From the NCBI GenBank assembly GCA_964404605.1, contig CAYOKT010000011.1, positions 1 through 49,517 on the forward strand: a DNA stretch of 49,517 nucleotides. The letters are read 5' to 3'. Each line of letters starts with the position of its first letter. The stretch's first letter is position 1. The notes beneath the pieces are model-generated. The model was not told the origin of the DNA, searched no databases, and saw only the letters and a program-made list of their open reading frames with translations. Below, one piece after another: positions 34,441 to 42,072 of the stretch. The stretch is from CAYOKT01 sp964404605 (GTDB lineage: Bacteria; Electryoneota; Electryoneia; Electryoneales; Electryoneaceae). The position numbers and the translations under genes were made by a program.

Positions 34441-37151
34441 CGTCTTGCCTTCAGCTGATGGACATAGGCCGCCGCCTGCGCCGCGGCGGCCCCGGAGTGA
34501 AGTATCGTATCAGGGATATCACGTGCAGCGGTGGTTGTCCCCGCCGCGAAAACACCGTCAATACTCGTGCCGGCCGGGTCAAGATCCTCATCGACCTCCT
34601 TGACGTAGTCGAAGGCGTCCGCTTCCAGCCGGCCGCCGTTCCGAAACAGGTCGAGGGCATCCGGATTCGGAAGCAGACCGATGGACAGGACCACCAGGTC
34701 GTGTTCCATCTCTTGAGGACCCGTGTCGCCATCGATGTCTTCATAGAACAGCGTCAGGTTATCATCCTCGGCCGGCTCGATTTTCGCGACTCGGCCCTTG
34801 ACGAAATTGACCCCCATGCCCTTCGCCTGCTGGTAGAATTCCTCGTACCCCTTGCCGAACGCGCGGATGTCGATGTAATAGATGGTGATATCGGCGAGGG
34901 GCAGCGCGCCCATCAACAGTTGCGCCTGCTTGATCGAGTACATGCAGCAGACGCGCGAGCAGAGCCGGTTGCCGATGGTACAATCGCGCGACCCGGTACA
35001 GAGCACAAAGGCTATGTTATCCGGGGCCTTGCCGTCGGACGGCCGTAGGGTTCGGTTGTAGGGCTTCGTGGGCGCCACCAACCTGTCCATCTGCATCGCC
35101 GTGATCACATTGGGATATTTGCCGAAACCGTACGTCGTTTTCAGGTGGGCATCGAACAGCTTGAACCCGGTGGATACGATGACCGAACGCGCCTCCACGG
35201 ACAGCTCCTCGGGCCTCATATCGAGATGAATCGCGTCCGCCGGGCACGCAATGAGACACTCGCCGCATTCGGAGCATCCACCGCAGTCAAGGCAGCGGTT
35301 TGCACCGTAACGAGCATCTTCCTCGGAAATGCAGCTCTCCACCTCCTCGTATCCATGTATCCGTTCGTGAGGAGGTATATCCCTCGGAATGACCGTCTCC
35401 CGGCGCGAGGTCCGGCCTACCCGGTCGATGACTTCCTTTTTGTCCATCGCTGGAAGCCTGTTGTCGAAGACGACGCCCTCCATCGGTTTGCCCTGCAGGT
35501 GCCGATCGATGTAAAACGCGGCTCGTTTTCCCTGACCGATCGCATTGACAATCATCGTGGGGCCGGTGACGGCATCGCCCCCGGCAAACACCGACGGCAT
35601 CGATGTTTCGAGGGTCTCTTCGTTCACCACAATGGTGCCATTTCGATGCTCTTCGAGTTCATCCTTGAAGGAGAGGGTACAGGGGCGAAGCCCGATGGCC
35701 AGGACAACCAGGTCGACCGGCATCGTGAACTCCGATCCCTTCTTGGGAATCGGGCGCCGCCGGCCGCTCTCATCCGGTTCACCCAATCGCATCAGTTGGA
35801 CTTCGACCTTTGCGACGCGTCCATTGTCGCCGATGAATTTCGTAGGCGTTTTCAGCACTTGCAGTTCGACGCCCTCATCCAACGCCGCTTCCACCTCCCA
35901 GTCGTGGGCGGGCATCTCGTTCCTGCTGCGGCGATACATGATGATCACCCGTTTCGCGCCCATGCGGACCGCCATCCGGGCAGGGTCAACGGCTGAATTA
36001 CCGCCTCCGACGACAACCACGGTCTTGCCGGTGAGATCATCAAGCGTACCCGTATTGGCCTGCGTGAGGAACTCCATGCACTCCATCACCCCAGCAAGCT
36101 CTTCGCCCGGCACCTGCATTTTCCAGGTTCGGTTCGTTCCTACCGCCAGGAATACAGAATCATACCCCTCATCTTTCAGCGCTTTCACAGAGGTAATGCG
36201 GACTTTCGTCTTGATCTCAACCCCAAGAGCCGTGATATTCTTGATATCCCTATCTACAACATCTTTTGGCAACCGATAGGCAGGGATACCATAGCGCAAC
36301 ATTCCGCCGGGCTCGGGAGCACCTTCCAGGATCGTTACCCGGTACCCCCTCCTGCCCAAGTGGTACGCCGCCGACAACCCTGCGGGACCGGAGCCGACGA
36401 TGGCGACCCTGTGGGCAAGAACCGTCTCCGGCGGACCATACTCGGGCTCCGGGTGTTCCCGGTAATACCGGTCCACCATGAAGCGCTTGATGGCCCTGAT
36501 GGGAACCGGTCCTTCGAGATCACCCCTGGTGCAGGCTTCTTCGCAAGGTGCATAGCACGCCCGGGCGAGTGTCCCGGGAAGCGGGGCGTCCTCCATGTGC
36601 AAGTGAAACGCTTCCGTATACTTTCCCGCTCTCACCAGCGAGACATAGCCATGCGCTTTCACGCCCGCCGGGCAAGCATTGGAACAGGGGGATTGTCCGA
36701 GACGGTTGATGACCGCCTTTTTCGGGACTGCCTGCGGAAAGGGGATGTACGCCGCCCGGTGAGCCACCAGGTGAAAATTGAACCTGTCGGGGAGGGGTAC
36801 GGTGCAGGCCAACTCGCACTCCCCGCATCCGGTACAGGCGGCAGGGTCGACATAGGTTGCTTTCCTGTTGATCTTCGCGAGAAACGTACCATCGTCTTTT
36901 TTCGTGATCTCTTTGATTTCGCTGCTCGTCAACACGGTGATATTCGGATGGTGGGCTGTAGATGCCATCTTGGGGGTGGAGATGCAGCTTGCACAATCCA
37001 GCGTCGGAAAGACCTTGCTGAGCAGGATCATCTTTCCGCCGATGCTGGGCTCCTTCTCCACAAGGAGCACTTTCAACCCCATATCCGCGAGAGTCAGGGC
37101 GGATTCCATCCCTGCGATGCCGCCGCCGACGATGAGTATGTCTTGCTCCAT
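34437..37151 (-). CDS. HdrA-like flavoprotein with inserted GltD-type NAD(P)H dehydrogenase module
   Basis: 904 residues from the ATG at 37151. The first part is HdrA: 'DILIVGGGIAGMESALTLADMG', 'LDCASCISTPKM' and ferredoxin 'CTGCGECELACTVP' (about 4-118). At about 155-555 a glutamate-synthase-small-subunit/NfnB module is inserted: 'SPCSNACPAG', 'CYAPCEEACTRG', FAD loop 'VAIVGSGPAGLSAAYHLG', 'PGGMLRYGIPAYRLP', NAD(P)H loop 'VVVVGGGNSAVDPARMA', 'FAGGDAVTGP'. HdrA then resumes: 'CLDCGGCSECGECLIACP' (about 617-635), 'CSRVCCMYSIKQAQLL' and 'VFAAGTTTAARDIPDTI'. The design gives the complex two FADs, several [4Fe-4S] clusters and a probable NAD(P)H port, suggesting electron confurcation or bifurcation. 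Coupled to the next HdrA by GTGA. Confidence 0.9.
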   Translation of the reverse strand: MEQDILIVGGGIAGMESALTLADMGLKVLLVEKEPSIGGKMILLSKVFPTLDCASCISTPKMASTAHHPNITVLTSSEIKEITKKDDGTFLAKINRKATYVDPAACTGCGECELACTVPLPDRFNFHLVAHRAAYIPFPQAVPKKAVINRLGQSPCSNACPAGVKAHGYVSLVRAGKYTEAFHLHMEDAPLPGTLARACYAPCEEACTRGDLEGPVPIRAIKRFMVDRYYREHPEPEYGPPETVLAHRVAIVGSGPAGLSAAYHLGRRGYRVTILEGAPEPGGMLRYGIPAYRLPKDVVDRDIKNITALGVEIKTKVRITSVKALKDEGYDSVFLAVGTNRTWKMQVPGEELAGVMECMEFLTQANTGTLDDLTGKTVVVVGGGNSAVDPARMAVRMGAKRVIIMYRRSRNEMPAHDWEVEAALDEGVELQVLKTPTKFIGDNGRVAKVEVQLMRLGEPDESGRRRPIPKKGSEFTMPVDLVVLAIGLRPCTLSFKDELEEHRNGTIVVNEETLETSMPSVFAGGDAVTGPTMIVNAIGQGKRAAFYIDRHLQGKPMEGVVFDNRLPAMDKKEVIDRVGRTSRRETVIPRDIPPHERIHGYEEVESCISEEDARYGANRCLDCGGCSECGECLIACPADAIHLDMRPEELSVEARSVIVSTGFKLFDAHLKTTYGFGKYPNVITAMQMDRLVAPTKPYNRTLRPSDGKAPDNIAFVLCTGSRDCTIGNRLCSRVCCMYSIKQAQLLMGALPLADITIYYIDIRAFGKGYEEFYQQAKGMGVNFVKGRVAKIEPAEDDNLTLFYEDIDGDTGPQEMEHDLVVLSIGLLPNPDALDLFRNGGRLEADAFDYVKEVDEDLDPAGTSIDGVFAAGTTTAARDIPDTILHSGAAAAQAAAYVHQLKARR

Positions 37152-37177
37152 GGGACAGGTTCTCTCGTTTATCGCAT

Positions 37178-37588
37178 TCAGATAGTCGAAAGCGTCTGCG
37201 AAAAGTTCTCGATGTGTGAGACAAAAGATTCCGCACACACCGAACAGATAGCCGCCATCTTCAATCTTTGGGGGTCGTAACCATGTTCCACGATCAGTTT
37301 TTGGGCTCTATCCACTATTTGAGCTGTTCTATGTGTACAATCAGATACATAGGCGCAATCTGTACCATCTGCTGCAATGAATATACCATCAAAACCAACA
37401 TCCAGCGCATAAAGAATCCATTCCGGCTTTATCCCACTGGAGCAGGGAACCGGTACGACGACCACCGTGGGGGAGTAGTGCATGTGAGCACTGCCGGCAA
37501 GGTCTATACCCGGATCCGAAATGGTATTGGTGGAAAAGGTCAGTATCCTGGGTGCTTTACCGCTGCTTGAGTGCTGTTTGCCTGTCAA
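37178..37588 (-). CDS. MvhD-like (hydrogenase/Hdr delta) subunit, atypical cysteines
   Basis: 136 residues if it starts at the TTG that overlaps the TusA stop (TTGA); another TTG ten codons upstream is possible. The MvhD pattern is clear in 'GIDLAGSAHMHYSPTVVVVPVPCSSGIKPEWILYALDVGFDGIFI' and 'CAYVSDCTHRTAQIVDRAQKLIVEHGYDPQRLKM'. MvhD passes electrons to HdrA through a [2Fe-2S] cluster; here the usual N-terminal cysteine pair (C-x2-C before Y-x-G-A-D) is replaced by 'STNTISDPGID', leaving Cys49, 78, 84, 115 and 118. It may bind a different cluster or act only structurally. It sits between TusA and HdrA, as expected for a direct partner. Confidence 0.75.
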   Translation of the reverse strand: MTGKQHSSSGKAPRILTFSTNTISDPGIDLAGSAHMHYSPTVVVVPVPCSSGIKPEWILYALDVGFDGIFIAADGTDCAYVSDCTHRTAQIVDRAQKLIVEHGYDPQRLKMAAICSVCAESFVSHIENFSQTLSTI

Positions 37589-37845
37589 CGTGAGCCTCTG
37601 CGTACGAACAGACGCCAATATCCCGCTTCCTCGATGTTTCCGAGATATTCATGTTTCATCTTGTTCGACCAGAGTGGAATATCGTCATTCGTACCGACAT
37701 CGGACGAGAGCACTTCCATGATGCCACCGTTTTTCGGCACCTTGGCCATGCCCCGTTTCGCTTCCAGCAACGGTCCGGGGCAGGCGGTCCCCCTGGCGTC
37801 GATCACCACGTCGACGTTTAACGCCTTCAACTCTTCCGCGTTCAT
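37585..37845 (-). CDS. TusA-family sulfur carrier
   Basis: 86 residues. 'VDVVIDARGTACPGPLLEAKRGMAKVPKNGGIMEVLSSDVGTNDDIPLW' is a complete TusA fold with catalytic Cys22 in CPGP; the C-terminal 'YWRLFVRR' strand closes the sheet. TusA accepts persulfide sulfur and hands it to DsrE-type proteins or, in sHdr-type systems, to an Hdr-like complex. A position directly before the MvhD/HdrA genes and 6.4 kb from DsrE argues for sulfur delivery to this Hdr complex rather than tRNA thiolation. AAGGAG lies at a good distance from the ATG. It overlaps the MvhD gene by four bases. Confidence 0.9.
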   Translation of the reverse strand: MNAEELKALNVDVVIDARGTACPGPLLEAKRGMAKVPKNGGIMEVLSSDVGTNDDIPLWSNKMKHEYLGNIEEAGYWRLFVRRGSR

Positions 37846-38017
37846 CAGTTTTCTCCTTCTTACATGCCCCTAAGTTCCGACTCTACCTATATCAGTCAAA
37901 ACAGTGTTCCAACTTTCACAAAAGCGTGCGCAAAATTTCTCTTCAACGACTCGAAAAACAGCAACAGTACACCGACAAGGGAAGTAACTGTTGCTGCTCT
38001 CTTCCTCCGCAAACAAT

Positions 38018-38206
38018 TCAACCGCCGCGCGTGAACAGCACCTGGTCGCAGGTCCAGCAGGCCTGCTCCCTCAGCGGCCTGTCCGGATTGATGTCCTTGT
38101 CGCAGAGGTACATCACGCCGTTGTCGTCCACGTAGACCTTCATCGGCCTCGCGCTGGGATGCATCAGACCCTCACCCAGCTTCGGTTTCTCTTTCGCCTC
38201 TTCCAT
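38018..38206 (-). CDS. 62-residue CxxC protein, unrecognised
   Basis: The start is fixed by AAGGAGG five bases before the ATG; the longer open frame upstream is DUF2173 shadow. Charged N-terminus, then 'HPSARPMKVYVDDNGVMYLCDKDINPDRPLREQACWTCDQVLFTRGG' with three cysteines, the last two as CWTC. I recognise no family. The CxxC and the place between DUF2173 and TusA suggest a small redox or metal-binding accessory of the sulfur/Hdr complex. The 170 bp between it and TusA holds only TusA's ribosome site. Confidence 0.75.
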   Translation of the reverse strand: MEEAKEKPKLGEGLMHPSARPMKVYVDDNGVMYLCDKDINPDRPLREQACWTCDQVLFTRGG

Positions 38207-38256
38207 GATCGCCTCCTTAATGTCTCTCGACTTGTCGATTCCCGCCTTCCACCGCC

Positions 38257-38619
38257 TCACAGCCCGGACAACGGCGGCTTCCCGCCGGTCGCTTCCGGAA
38301 GGAACAGGTCCACCATCAACTGGTTGAAATCGGCCCGCGCCGCTTCCACGACCAGGCAGGTGCTGTGCATCACGCAGAGGGCGTACTTCCCGCCCCACAG
38401 CACCCAGCCGTTCATCGGCGTCCATTCCGACCCCGTCAGGTCCGCCAGGTCGATCGCCAGGGTCTCCATCGCCTTGGAATTGTTGGCGAGGAAATGAGCG
38501 ATCTTCTCCCGCGCCTCATCCGGGATATCGCCGATTTTCCGGATGATATTCCCCCGTTCGTCGAACTGCCCGGCCGCCACGACACCGGGCTTCTCCATCA
38601 GCCTGTCCAGCCCGATCAT
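38257..38619 (-). CDS. DUF2173-family protein
   Basis: 120 residues. 'MIGLDRLMEKPGVVAAGQFDERGNIIRKIGDIPDEAREKIAHFLANNSKAMETLAIDL' and 'WTPMNGWVLWGGKYALCVMHSTCLVVEAARADFNQLMVDL' match the DUF2173 pattern as I know it from sulfur-metabolising bacteria; the fold appears roadblock/profilin-like. Function unknown. GGAGGGG precedes the ATG, and a near-consensus sigma-54 promoter lies about 30-55 bp upstream, so this is the first gene of the eight-gene DUF2173 to QmoC transcript. The frame upstream of the ATG is not coding. Confidence 0.85.
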   Translation of the reverse strand: MIGLDRLMEKPGVVAAGQFDERGNIIRKIGDIPDEAREKIAHFLANNSKAMETLAIDLADLTGSEWTPMNGWVLWGGKYALCVMHSTCLVVEAARADFNQLMVDLFLPEATGGKPPLSGL

Positions 38620-38658
38620 TTTCCCCTCCGCATGCCGCCTTTCACTTCCACCATGGGT

Positions 38659-38677
38659 AGAGCAAGGGACGTGCCAG
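38659..38677 (-). promoter_or_regulatory. Sigma-54 (-24/-12) promoter of the DUF2173-TusA-Hdr-Qmo operon
   Basis: On the - strand the sequence is TGGCACGTCCCTTGCTC: a full match to TGGCACG-N4-TTGCW. GG lies at 38675-38674 and GC at 38663-38662 (plus coordinates) with ten bases between. Predicted initiation near 38650 gives a ~30-nt leader to the DUF2173 ATG. Confidence 0.88.
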
Positions 38678-38778
38678 AAGCGGATGCGGGAGGTTGAGCG
38701 AAGAGGAATTGTTTTTCTTGAGGTTGGAGATGGCGCAGGCGACGTGAGAATCGGCCGACTCGACGAGAACACGCGATG

Positions 38779-38795
38779 TCGTGCAGAATGCACGA
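38779..38795. promoter_or_regulatory. Palindromic candidate activator site (UAS)
   Basis: TCGTGCA-GAA-TGCACGA is a perfect 7+7 dyad centred about 115 bp upstream of the sigma-54 promoter at 38659. A related copy in opposite orientation, TCGTGCATTCTGCCCG, lies 130 bp further upstream. Fis-type activators such as those encoded next door bind dyads of this size; which one binds is inference. Confidence 0.5.
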
Positions 38796-38879
38796 ATCGC
38801 GACGGCGCGTGGAATTCCCGGTAACACACCAACAACCAAGCACTGAGCAACTGGAGGACCGTTCCCGCAAGAGGAGGAG

Positions 38880-38925
38880 TTGCAAATTGCAAGGCGCCCG
38901 GCGGACAATTCGTGCATTCTGCCCG
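38880..38925. promoter_or_regulatory. Second candidate activator region (TTGCAA dyad plus degenerate UAS copy)
   Basis: TTGCAA-A-TTGCAA at 38880-38892 is a perfect dyad, and 38910-38925 repeats the left arm and spacer of the 38779 palindrome with two mismatches in the right arm. Paired sites upstream of a sigma-54 promoter would allow cooperative binding of an activator hexamer. Confidence 0.4.
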
Positions 38926-39021
38926 CGGACGGTTCACAGCGGGCACGGCGCGCCGCAGCGGAACAACACCGCTTCGGTTGAGGGGAATGGCCCGCCATAC
39001 GGCGGCGGGCTACGGGCCGGA

Positions 39022-40377
39022 TTATTCCGGCGGGGAGGGCCGGATGCCGTACCTCTGCATCTTCCGGTAGAGGGTCGAGGGGTTGATCCCAAGTTCCGAC
39101 GCGGTGCGCGTCCGGTTCCACGCGTTTCGTTTCAGGGCGGCGGTGATGGCGAGGATCTCCATCTGTTCCAGGGTGCCGGAGACCTCGATGAGCGGAACGC
39201 CGCGGTTCTGCTTCAGGAGGTAGGCCGGCAGGTGTTCCGGCCGGATCACCCCGCCGGGGCTGAGGACGAAGGCGTGCTCGATGATGTTCTCCAGCTCGCG
39301 CACATTCCCGGGATAGTGATGGTTCATCAGCACCTTCAGGGCCGCGGCGGTGATTCCCGAGATGTCCTTGCTGAGCAGGTGGTTGAACCGGCCGATGAAG
39401 TGGTCGATGAGCAGCGGAACATCCTCCATCCTCTCGGACAGGGGCGCGACCCGCAGCCCGATGACATGGATCCGGTAGTAGAAGTCCCGCCGGAAACGCC
39501 CCTGCTCGATCAGCTCGGCGAGATTGCGGTTGGTGGCGGCGATGATCCGCACATCGGCGGTCTCCGAGCGGGTCGCCCCCAGTGGCTCATAAACGTGCTC
39601 CTGCAGCACCCGGAGGAGTTTGACCTGCAGCTCCGGCGGGATGTCGCCGATCTCATCGAGGAACAGGGTGCCGCTTTCGGCGAGGGCGAAGCGACCCTTC
39701 TTGTCCCGCTTCGCATCGGTGAAAGCGCCCGCCTTGTAGCCGAAGAGCTCCGATTCGAGCAGGGCGGCGGGGATCGCGCTGCAGTTGACGCTGACCATCG
39801 GCTTGTCGCGCCGCGGGCTGTAATCATGGATGGCTCGCGCGACCAGCTCCTTGCCCGTGCCGCTCTCCCCCTCGATAAGGACACTCGCATCGCTCTGTGC
39901 GACGGTCGGGAGCAGGGCGAAAAGTTCCTGCATGTGACGGCTGCGGCCGATCATGTCCCCGAAGGAGTAGCTGCTCTCCAGCTCCTTGCGCAGGGTCTCC
40001 ACTTCCCGCAGGTCGCGGAAGGTCTCCACCCCGCCGACCACGTTCCCCCTCGCGTCCCTGAGCAGCGCCGTTGAGACGCTGACCGGCACCCGCTCCCTTT
40101 CTGCGTCGGTCAGGCAGACGAAACGGTTGATCACCGGCTTGCTCTCCCGCAGGGTCTGGCGCAGGGCGCACTCGCCCTCGCAGACGTTCATCACCTCTTC
40201 GCAGTCGAGCCCGAGGACCTCCTCCCTCCGCTTGCCCGTGATCCGCTCCGCCGCGCGGTTGAAATAGGTGACCCGCTGCTCCAGGTTGACCGCCATCACC
40301 CCATCGGAGATGCTCTCGACGATGGTCAGGAGCTTCTCGATGGTCATCTCTTCGGGGGGGAGTTGTGAGGGTGGCAT
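39022..40377 (-). CDS. PAS - sigma-54 interaction - Fis transcriptional activator
   Basis: 451 residues from the ATG preceded by AAGGGG. PAS domain at about 14-125 with a 'CEEVMNVCEGECALRQTL' cysteine cluster, AAA+ domain about 143-375 (Walker A 'GESGTGKE' at 170, sigma-54 loop 'ELFGYKAGAFTDA', Walker B 'GTLFLDEIG', 'HYPGNVRELENIIEH'), and a C-terminal Fis-type helix-turn-helix ('NRTRTASELGINPSTLYRKMQRY'). There is no receiver domain, so it senses a ligand or redox state directly through PAS; the cysteines could hold a cluster or sense thiol state. It probably activates the sigma-54 promoters in this locus. Confidence 0.93.
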   Translation of the reverse strand: MPPSQLPPEEMTIEKLLTIVESISDGVMAVNLEQRVTYFNRAAERITGKRREEVLGLDCEEVMNVCEGECALRQTLRESKPVINRFVCLTDAERERVPVSVSTALLRDARGNVVGGVETFRDLREVETLRKELESSYSFGDMIGRSRHMQELFALLPTVAQSDASVLIEGESGTGKELVARAIHDYSPRRDKPMVSVNCSAIPAALLESELFGYKAGAFTDAKRDKKGRFALAESGTLFLDEIGDIPPELQVKLLRVLQEHVYEPLGATRSETADVRIIAATNRNLAELIEQGRFRRDFYYRIHVIGLRVAPLSERMEDVPLLIDHFIGRFNHLLSKDISGITAAALKVLMNHHYPGNVRELENIIEHAFVLSPGGVIRPEHLPAYLLKQNRGVPLIEVSGTLEQMEILAITAALKRNAWNRTRTASELGINPSTLYRKMQRYGIRPSPPE

Positions 40378-40572
40378 CGGTTCCCCTTGCTTGCCATGCC
40401 CCGGCCGGGCGGCAACCGAATCTTGGGTTGAACCGTGCCATCGCCCCGGCAGGCTGAAACCAACGGGAGAAAGATAGGGACAAAGAAAACGCGGCGCTCG
40501 AGGCGGCTGGGACCAGGCGCCCGCAGCGCCTGTAGCATAGAAGGTATCGGTTCGGATTTCGATCGTGTGTCA

Positions 40573-40593
40573 GGCGAAGATCGCGACTTCGCC
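40573..40593 (-). terminator. Hairpin after second activator gene
   Basis: GGCGAAG (40573-40579) pairs with CTTCGCC (40587-40593), loop seven bases, 17 bp beyond the stop of the - strand activator. No T-run follows, so termination would be weak or factor-assisted. Confidence 0.4.
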
Positions 40594-40610
40594 GGGTGTC
40601 CGCTCCCCCT

Positions 40611-42059
40611 TCACCGGTCGAGTTGGTACATCTTGATCTTCCGCCAGAGGGTAGAGCGGTGCATCCCGAGGTCCATCGCGGTGAGCTTCCTGTTTCCATG
40701 ATACCGTTGCAGCGCTTCCCGGATCATCTCCTTCTCACTCCTTGCCGGTTCGCGCCCCCCGGCGTTATCCCCGCCGCGGTACTCGAGGATATGGTGCGGG
40801 AGGTGCTCGACCTGGATGAACTCCTCGTGGCACATCACGAAGGCGTGCTCGAGGGCGTTCTCCAACTCGCGGACATTCCCGGGGAACGGGTACCTGCGGA
40901 GCACTCCGTAGGCTTCCGGCGAGACCCCCTTGATCGGCTTGTGATTCTTCCTGCGGATCTTGCGGATGAAGTGCTCCACCAGCGGGAGGATATCCTCCGG
41001 CCTCTCCTCCAGGGGCGGGATCTCGATTTCGACGACATTGATCCGGAAGAAGAGGTCCTCCCGGAAACGGTCTTCCTTGATCAGGGCCCTCAGGTCGGCA
41101 TTCGTGGAAGTGATAATCCGCGCATCCGTTTTCATCGTCTGCGTGGAGCCGAGGGGCTGAAACTCCCCGTTGTTCAGGACACGCAGCAGCTTCACCTGCA
41201 GCGCGAGATCCATCTCGCCGATCTCGTCCAGCAGCAGGGTCCCGCCCTTGGCGAGGCAGAACATGCCGGGCTTGTCCCGTTTCGCATCGGTGAACGCCCC
41301 CTTCACATAGCCGAAAAGTTCGGATTCCAGCAGGGGCGCCGGCAGGGCGGCGCAGTTGATCTTGATGTACGGACCGTACTTCCGGGGGCTGAGGTTGTGG
41401 ATCGCCTGGCTGATCAGCTCCTTGCCCGAGCCGCTGGGACCCTGGACGAGGACATTGCACTCGGACTCCGCGATGTCAGGGAGCAGGTTCAGGATCTCCC
41501 GCATCTGCCGGCTGGTGCAGATGATGTTCTCGAGACTCCGCTCTCGCTCGATGCGATCGCGAAGAAGCTCGATTTCGGTGATGTCCCGGAAGAACTCGAT
41601 CGCCCCGACCGGCCGGCCGTCCTCATCCCGGAGAACCGTGGTGGTCACGCGGATCGGGACCTCGCACCCCTCCTTCGTGATGATGGTGACCCGGATGTCT
41701 TCGATCGGTTTGTGCTCGACGAGGGTGTCTTTCAGGGGGCAGTGCTTGTGGCAGATCTCGGTCCGGAAAACATCGAAGCAGTACTTCCCCACGGTTTCCC
41801 GGCGGTCGAAGCCGGTGATCTTTTCGGCGGACGTGTTGAACGAGGTGATGATACAGTCCTTGTCGACGGTAAACACCCCGTCGCTGATGCTGTCGAAGAT
41901 GAGCTTGCTCAGGTGTTCTTCCATCAGGACGATACCCTTCCGGTCGACATCCCGGTATCCACCCTGGTACCCGGTGAGTCCCGTATAAGGTATGGCCCTC
42001 TCCCGGGAGTCCCCAAACAGGGCGTTCTCCTCCCGGGCGAGTTCCCGGCTTTCGGTCAT
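40611..42059 (-). CDS. PAS - sigma-54 interaction - Fis transcriptional activator (second)
   Basis: 482 residues from the ATG with GGAG six bases upstream; an ATG at 42080 overlapping the USP stop is an alternative. A ~45-residue leader precedes a PAS domain ('SISDGVFTVDKDCIITSFNTSAEKITG', 'CFDVFRTEICHKHCPLKDTL'), AAA+ domain with 'QGPSGSGKE', 'ELFGYVKGAFTDA', 'GTLLLDEIGE', 'PFPGNVRELENALEH', and a Fis helix-turn-helix ('GNRKLTAMDLGMHRSTLWRKIKMY'). It shares PAS cysteine placement with the activator at 39022 but differs enough to sense another signal or bind another site. It is in line with the USP and NifX-DUF1847 genes, probably one transcript from the promoter at 43703. Confidence 0.92.
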   Translation of the reverse strand: MTESRELAREENALFGDSRERAIPYTGLTGYQGGYRDVDRKGIVLMEEHLSKLIFDSISDGVFTVDKDCIITSFNTSAEKITGFDRRETVGKYCFDVFRTEICHKHCPLKDTLVEHKPIEDIRVTIITKEGCEVPIRVTTTVLRDEDGRPVGAIEFFRDITEIELLRDRIERERSLENIICTSRQMREILNLLPDIAESECNVLVQGPSGSGKELISQAIHNLSPRKYGPYIKINCAALPAPLLESELFGYVKGAFTDAKRDKPGMFCLAKGGTLLLDEIGEMDLALQVKLLRVLNNGEFQPLGSTQTMKTDARIITSTNADLRALIKEDRFREDLFFRINVVEIEIPPLEERPEDILPLVEHFIRKIRRKNHKPIKGVSPEAYGVLRRYPFPGNVRELENALEHAFVMCHEEFIQVEHLPHHILEYRGGDNAGGREPARSEKEMIREALQRYHGNRKLTAMDLGMHRSTLWRKIKMYQLDR

Positions 42060-42072
42060 CCAGCGCTCCGGC

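Larger units (their letters stand above)
38620..39021. other. Regulatory region upstream of DUF2173-TusA-Hdr operon
   Basis: 400 bp without a gene, between the activator stop at 39022 and the DUF2173 start. It contains the sigma-54 promoter at 38659 and, 105-250 bp upstream of it, a perfect palindrome at 38779 and a related degenerate copy plus TTGCAA dyad at 38880-38925. This is the normal arrangement of enhancer-like activator sites for a sigma-54 promoter. Confidence 0.65.

Noticed and set aside
31273..37845. Assigning the operon as the standard qmoABC of sulfate reduction
   Set aside because: QmoB with fused MvhD and the adjacent aprBA/sat are absent; instead there is an HdrA-GltD fusion, a separate MvhD-like protein and TusA.
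40425..40442. TGGCACGGTTCA on the - strand upstream of the first activator, as a sigma-54 promoter
   Set aside because: The -24 half is perfect but no GC falls at the required distance for the -12 element.
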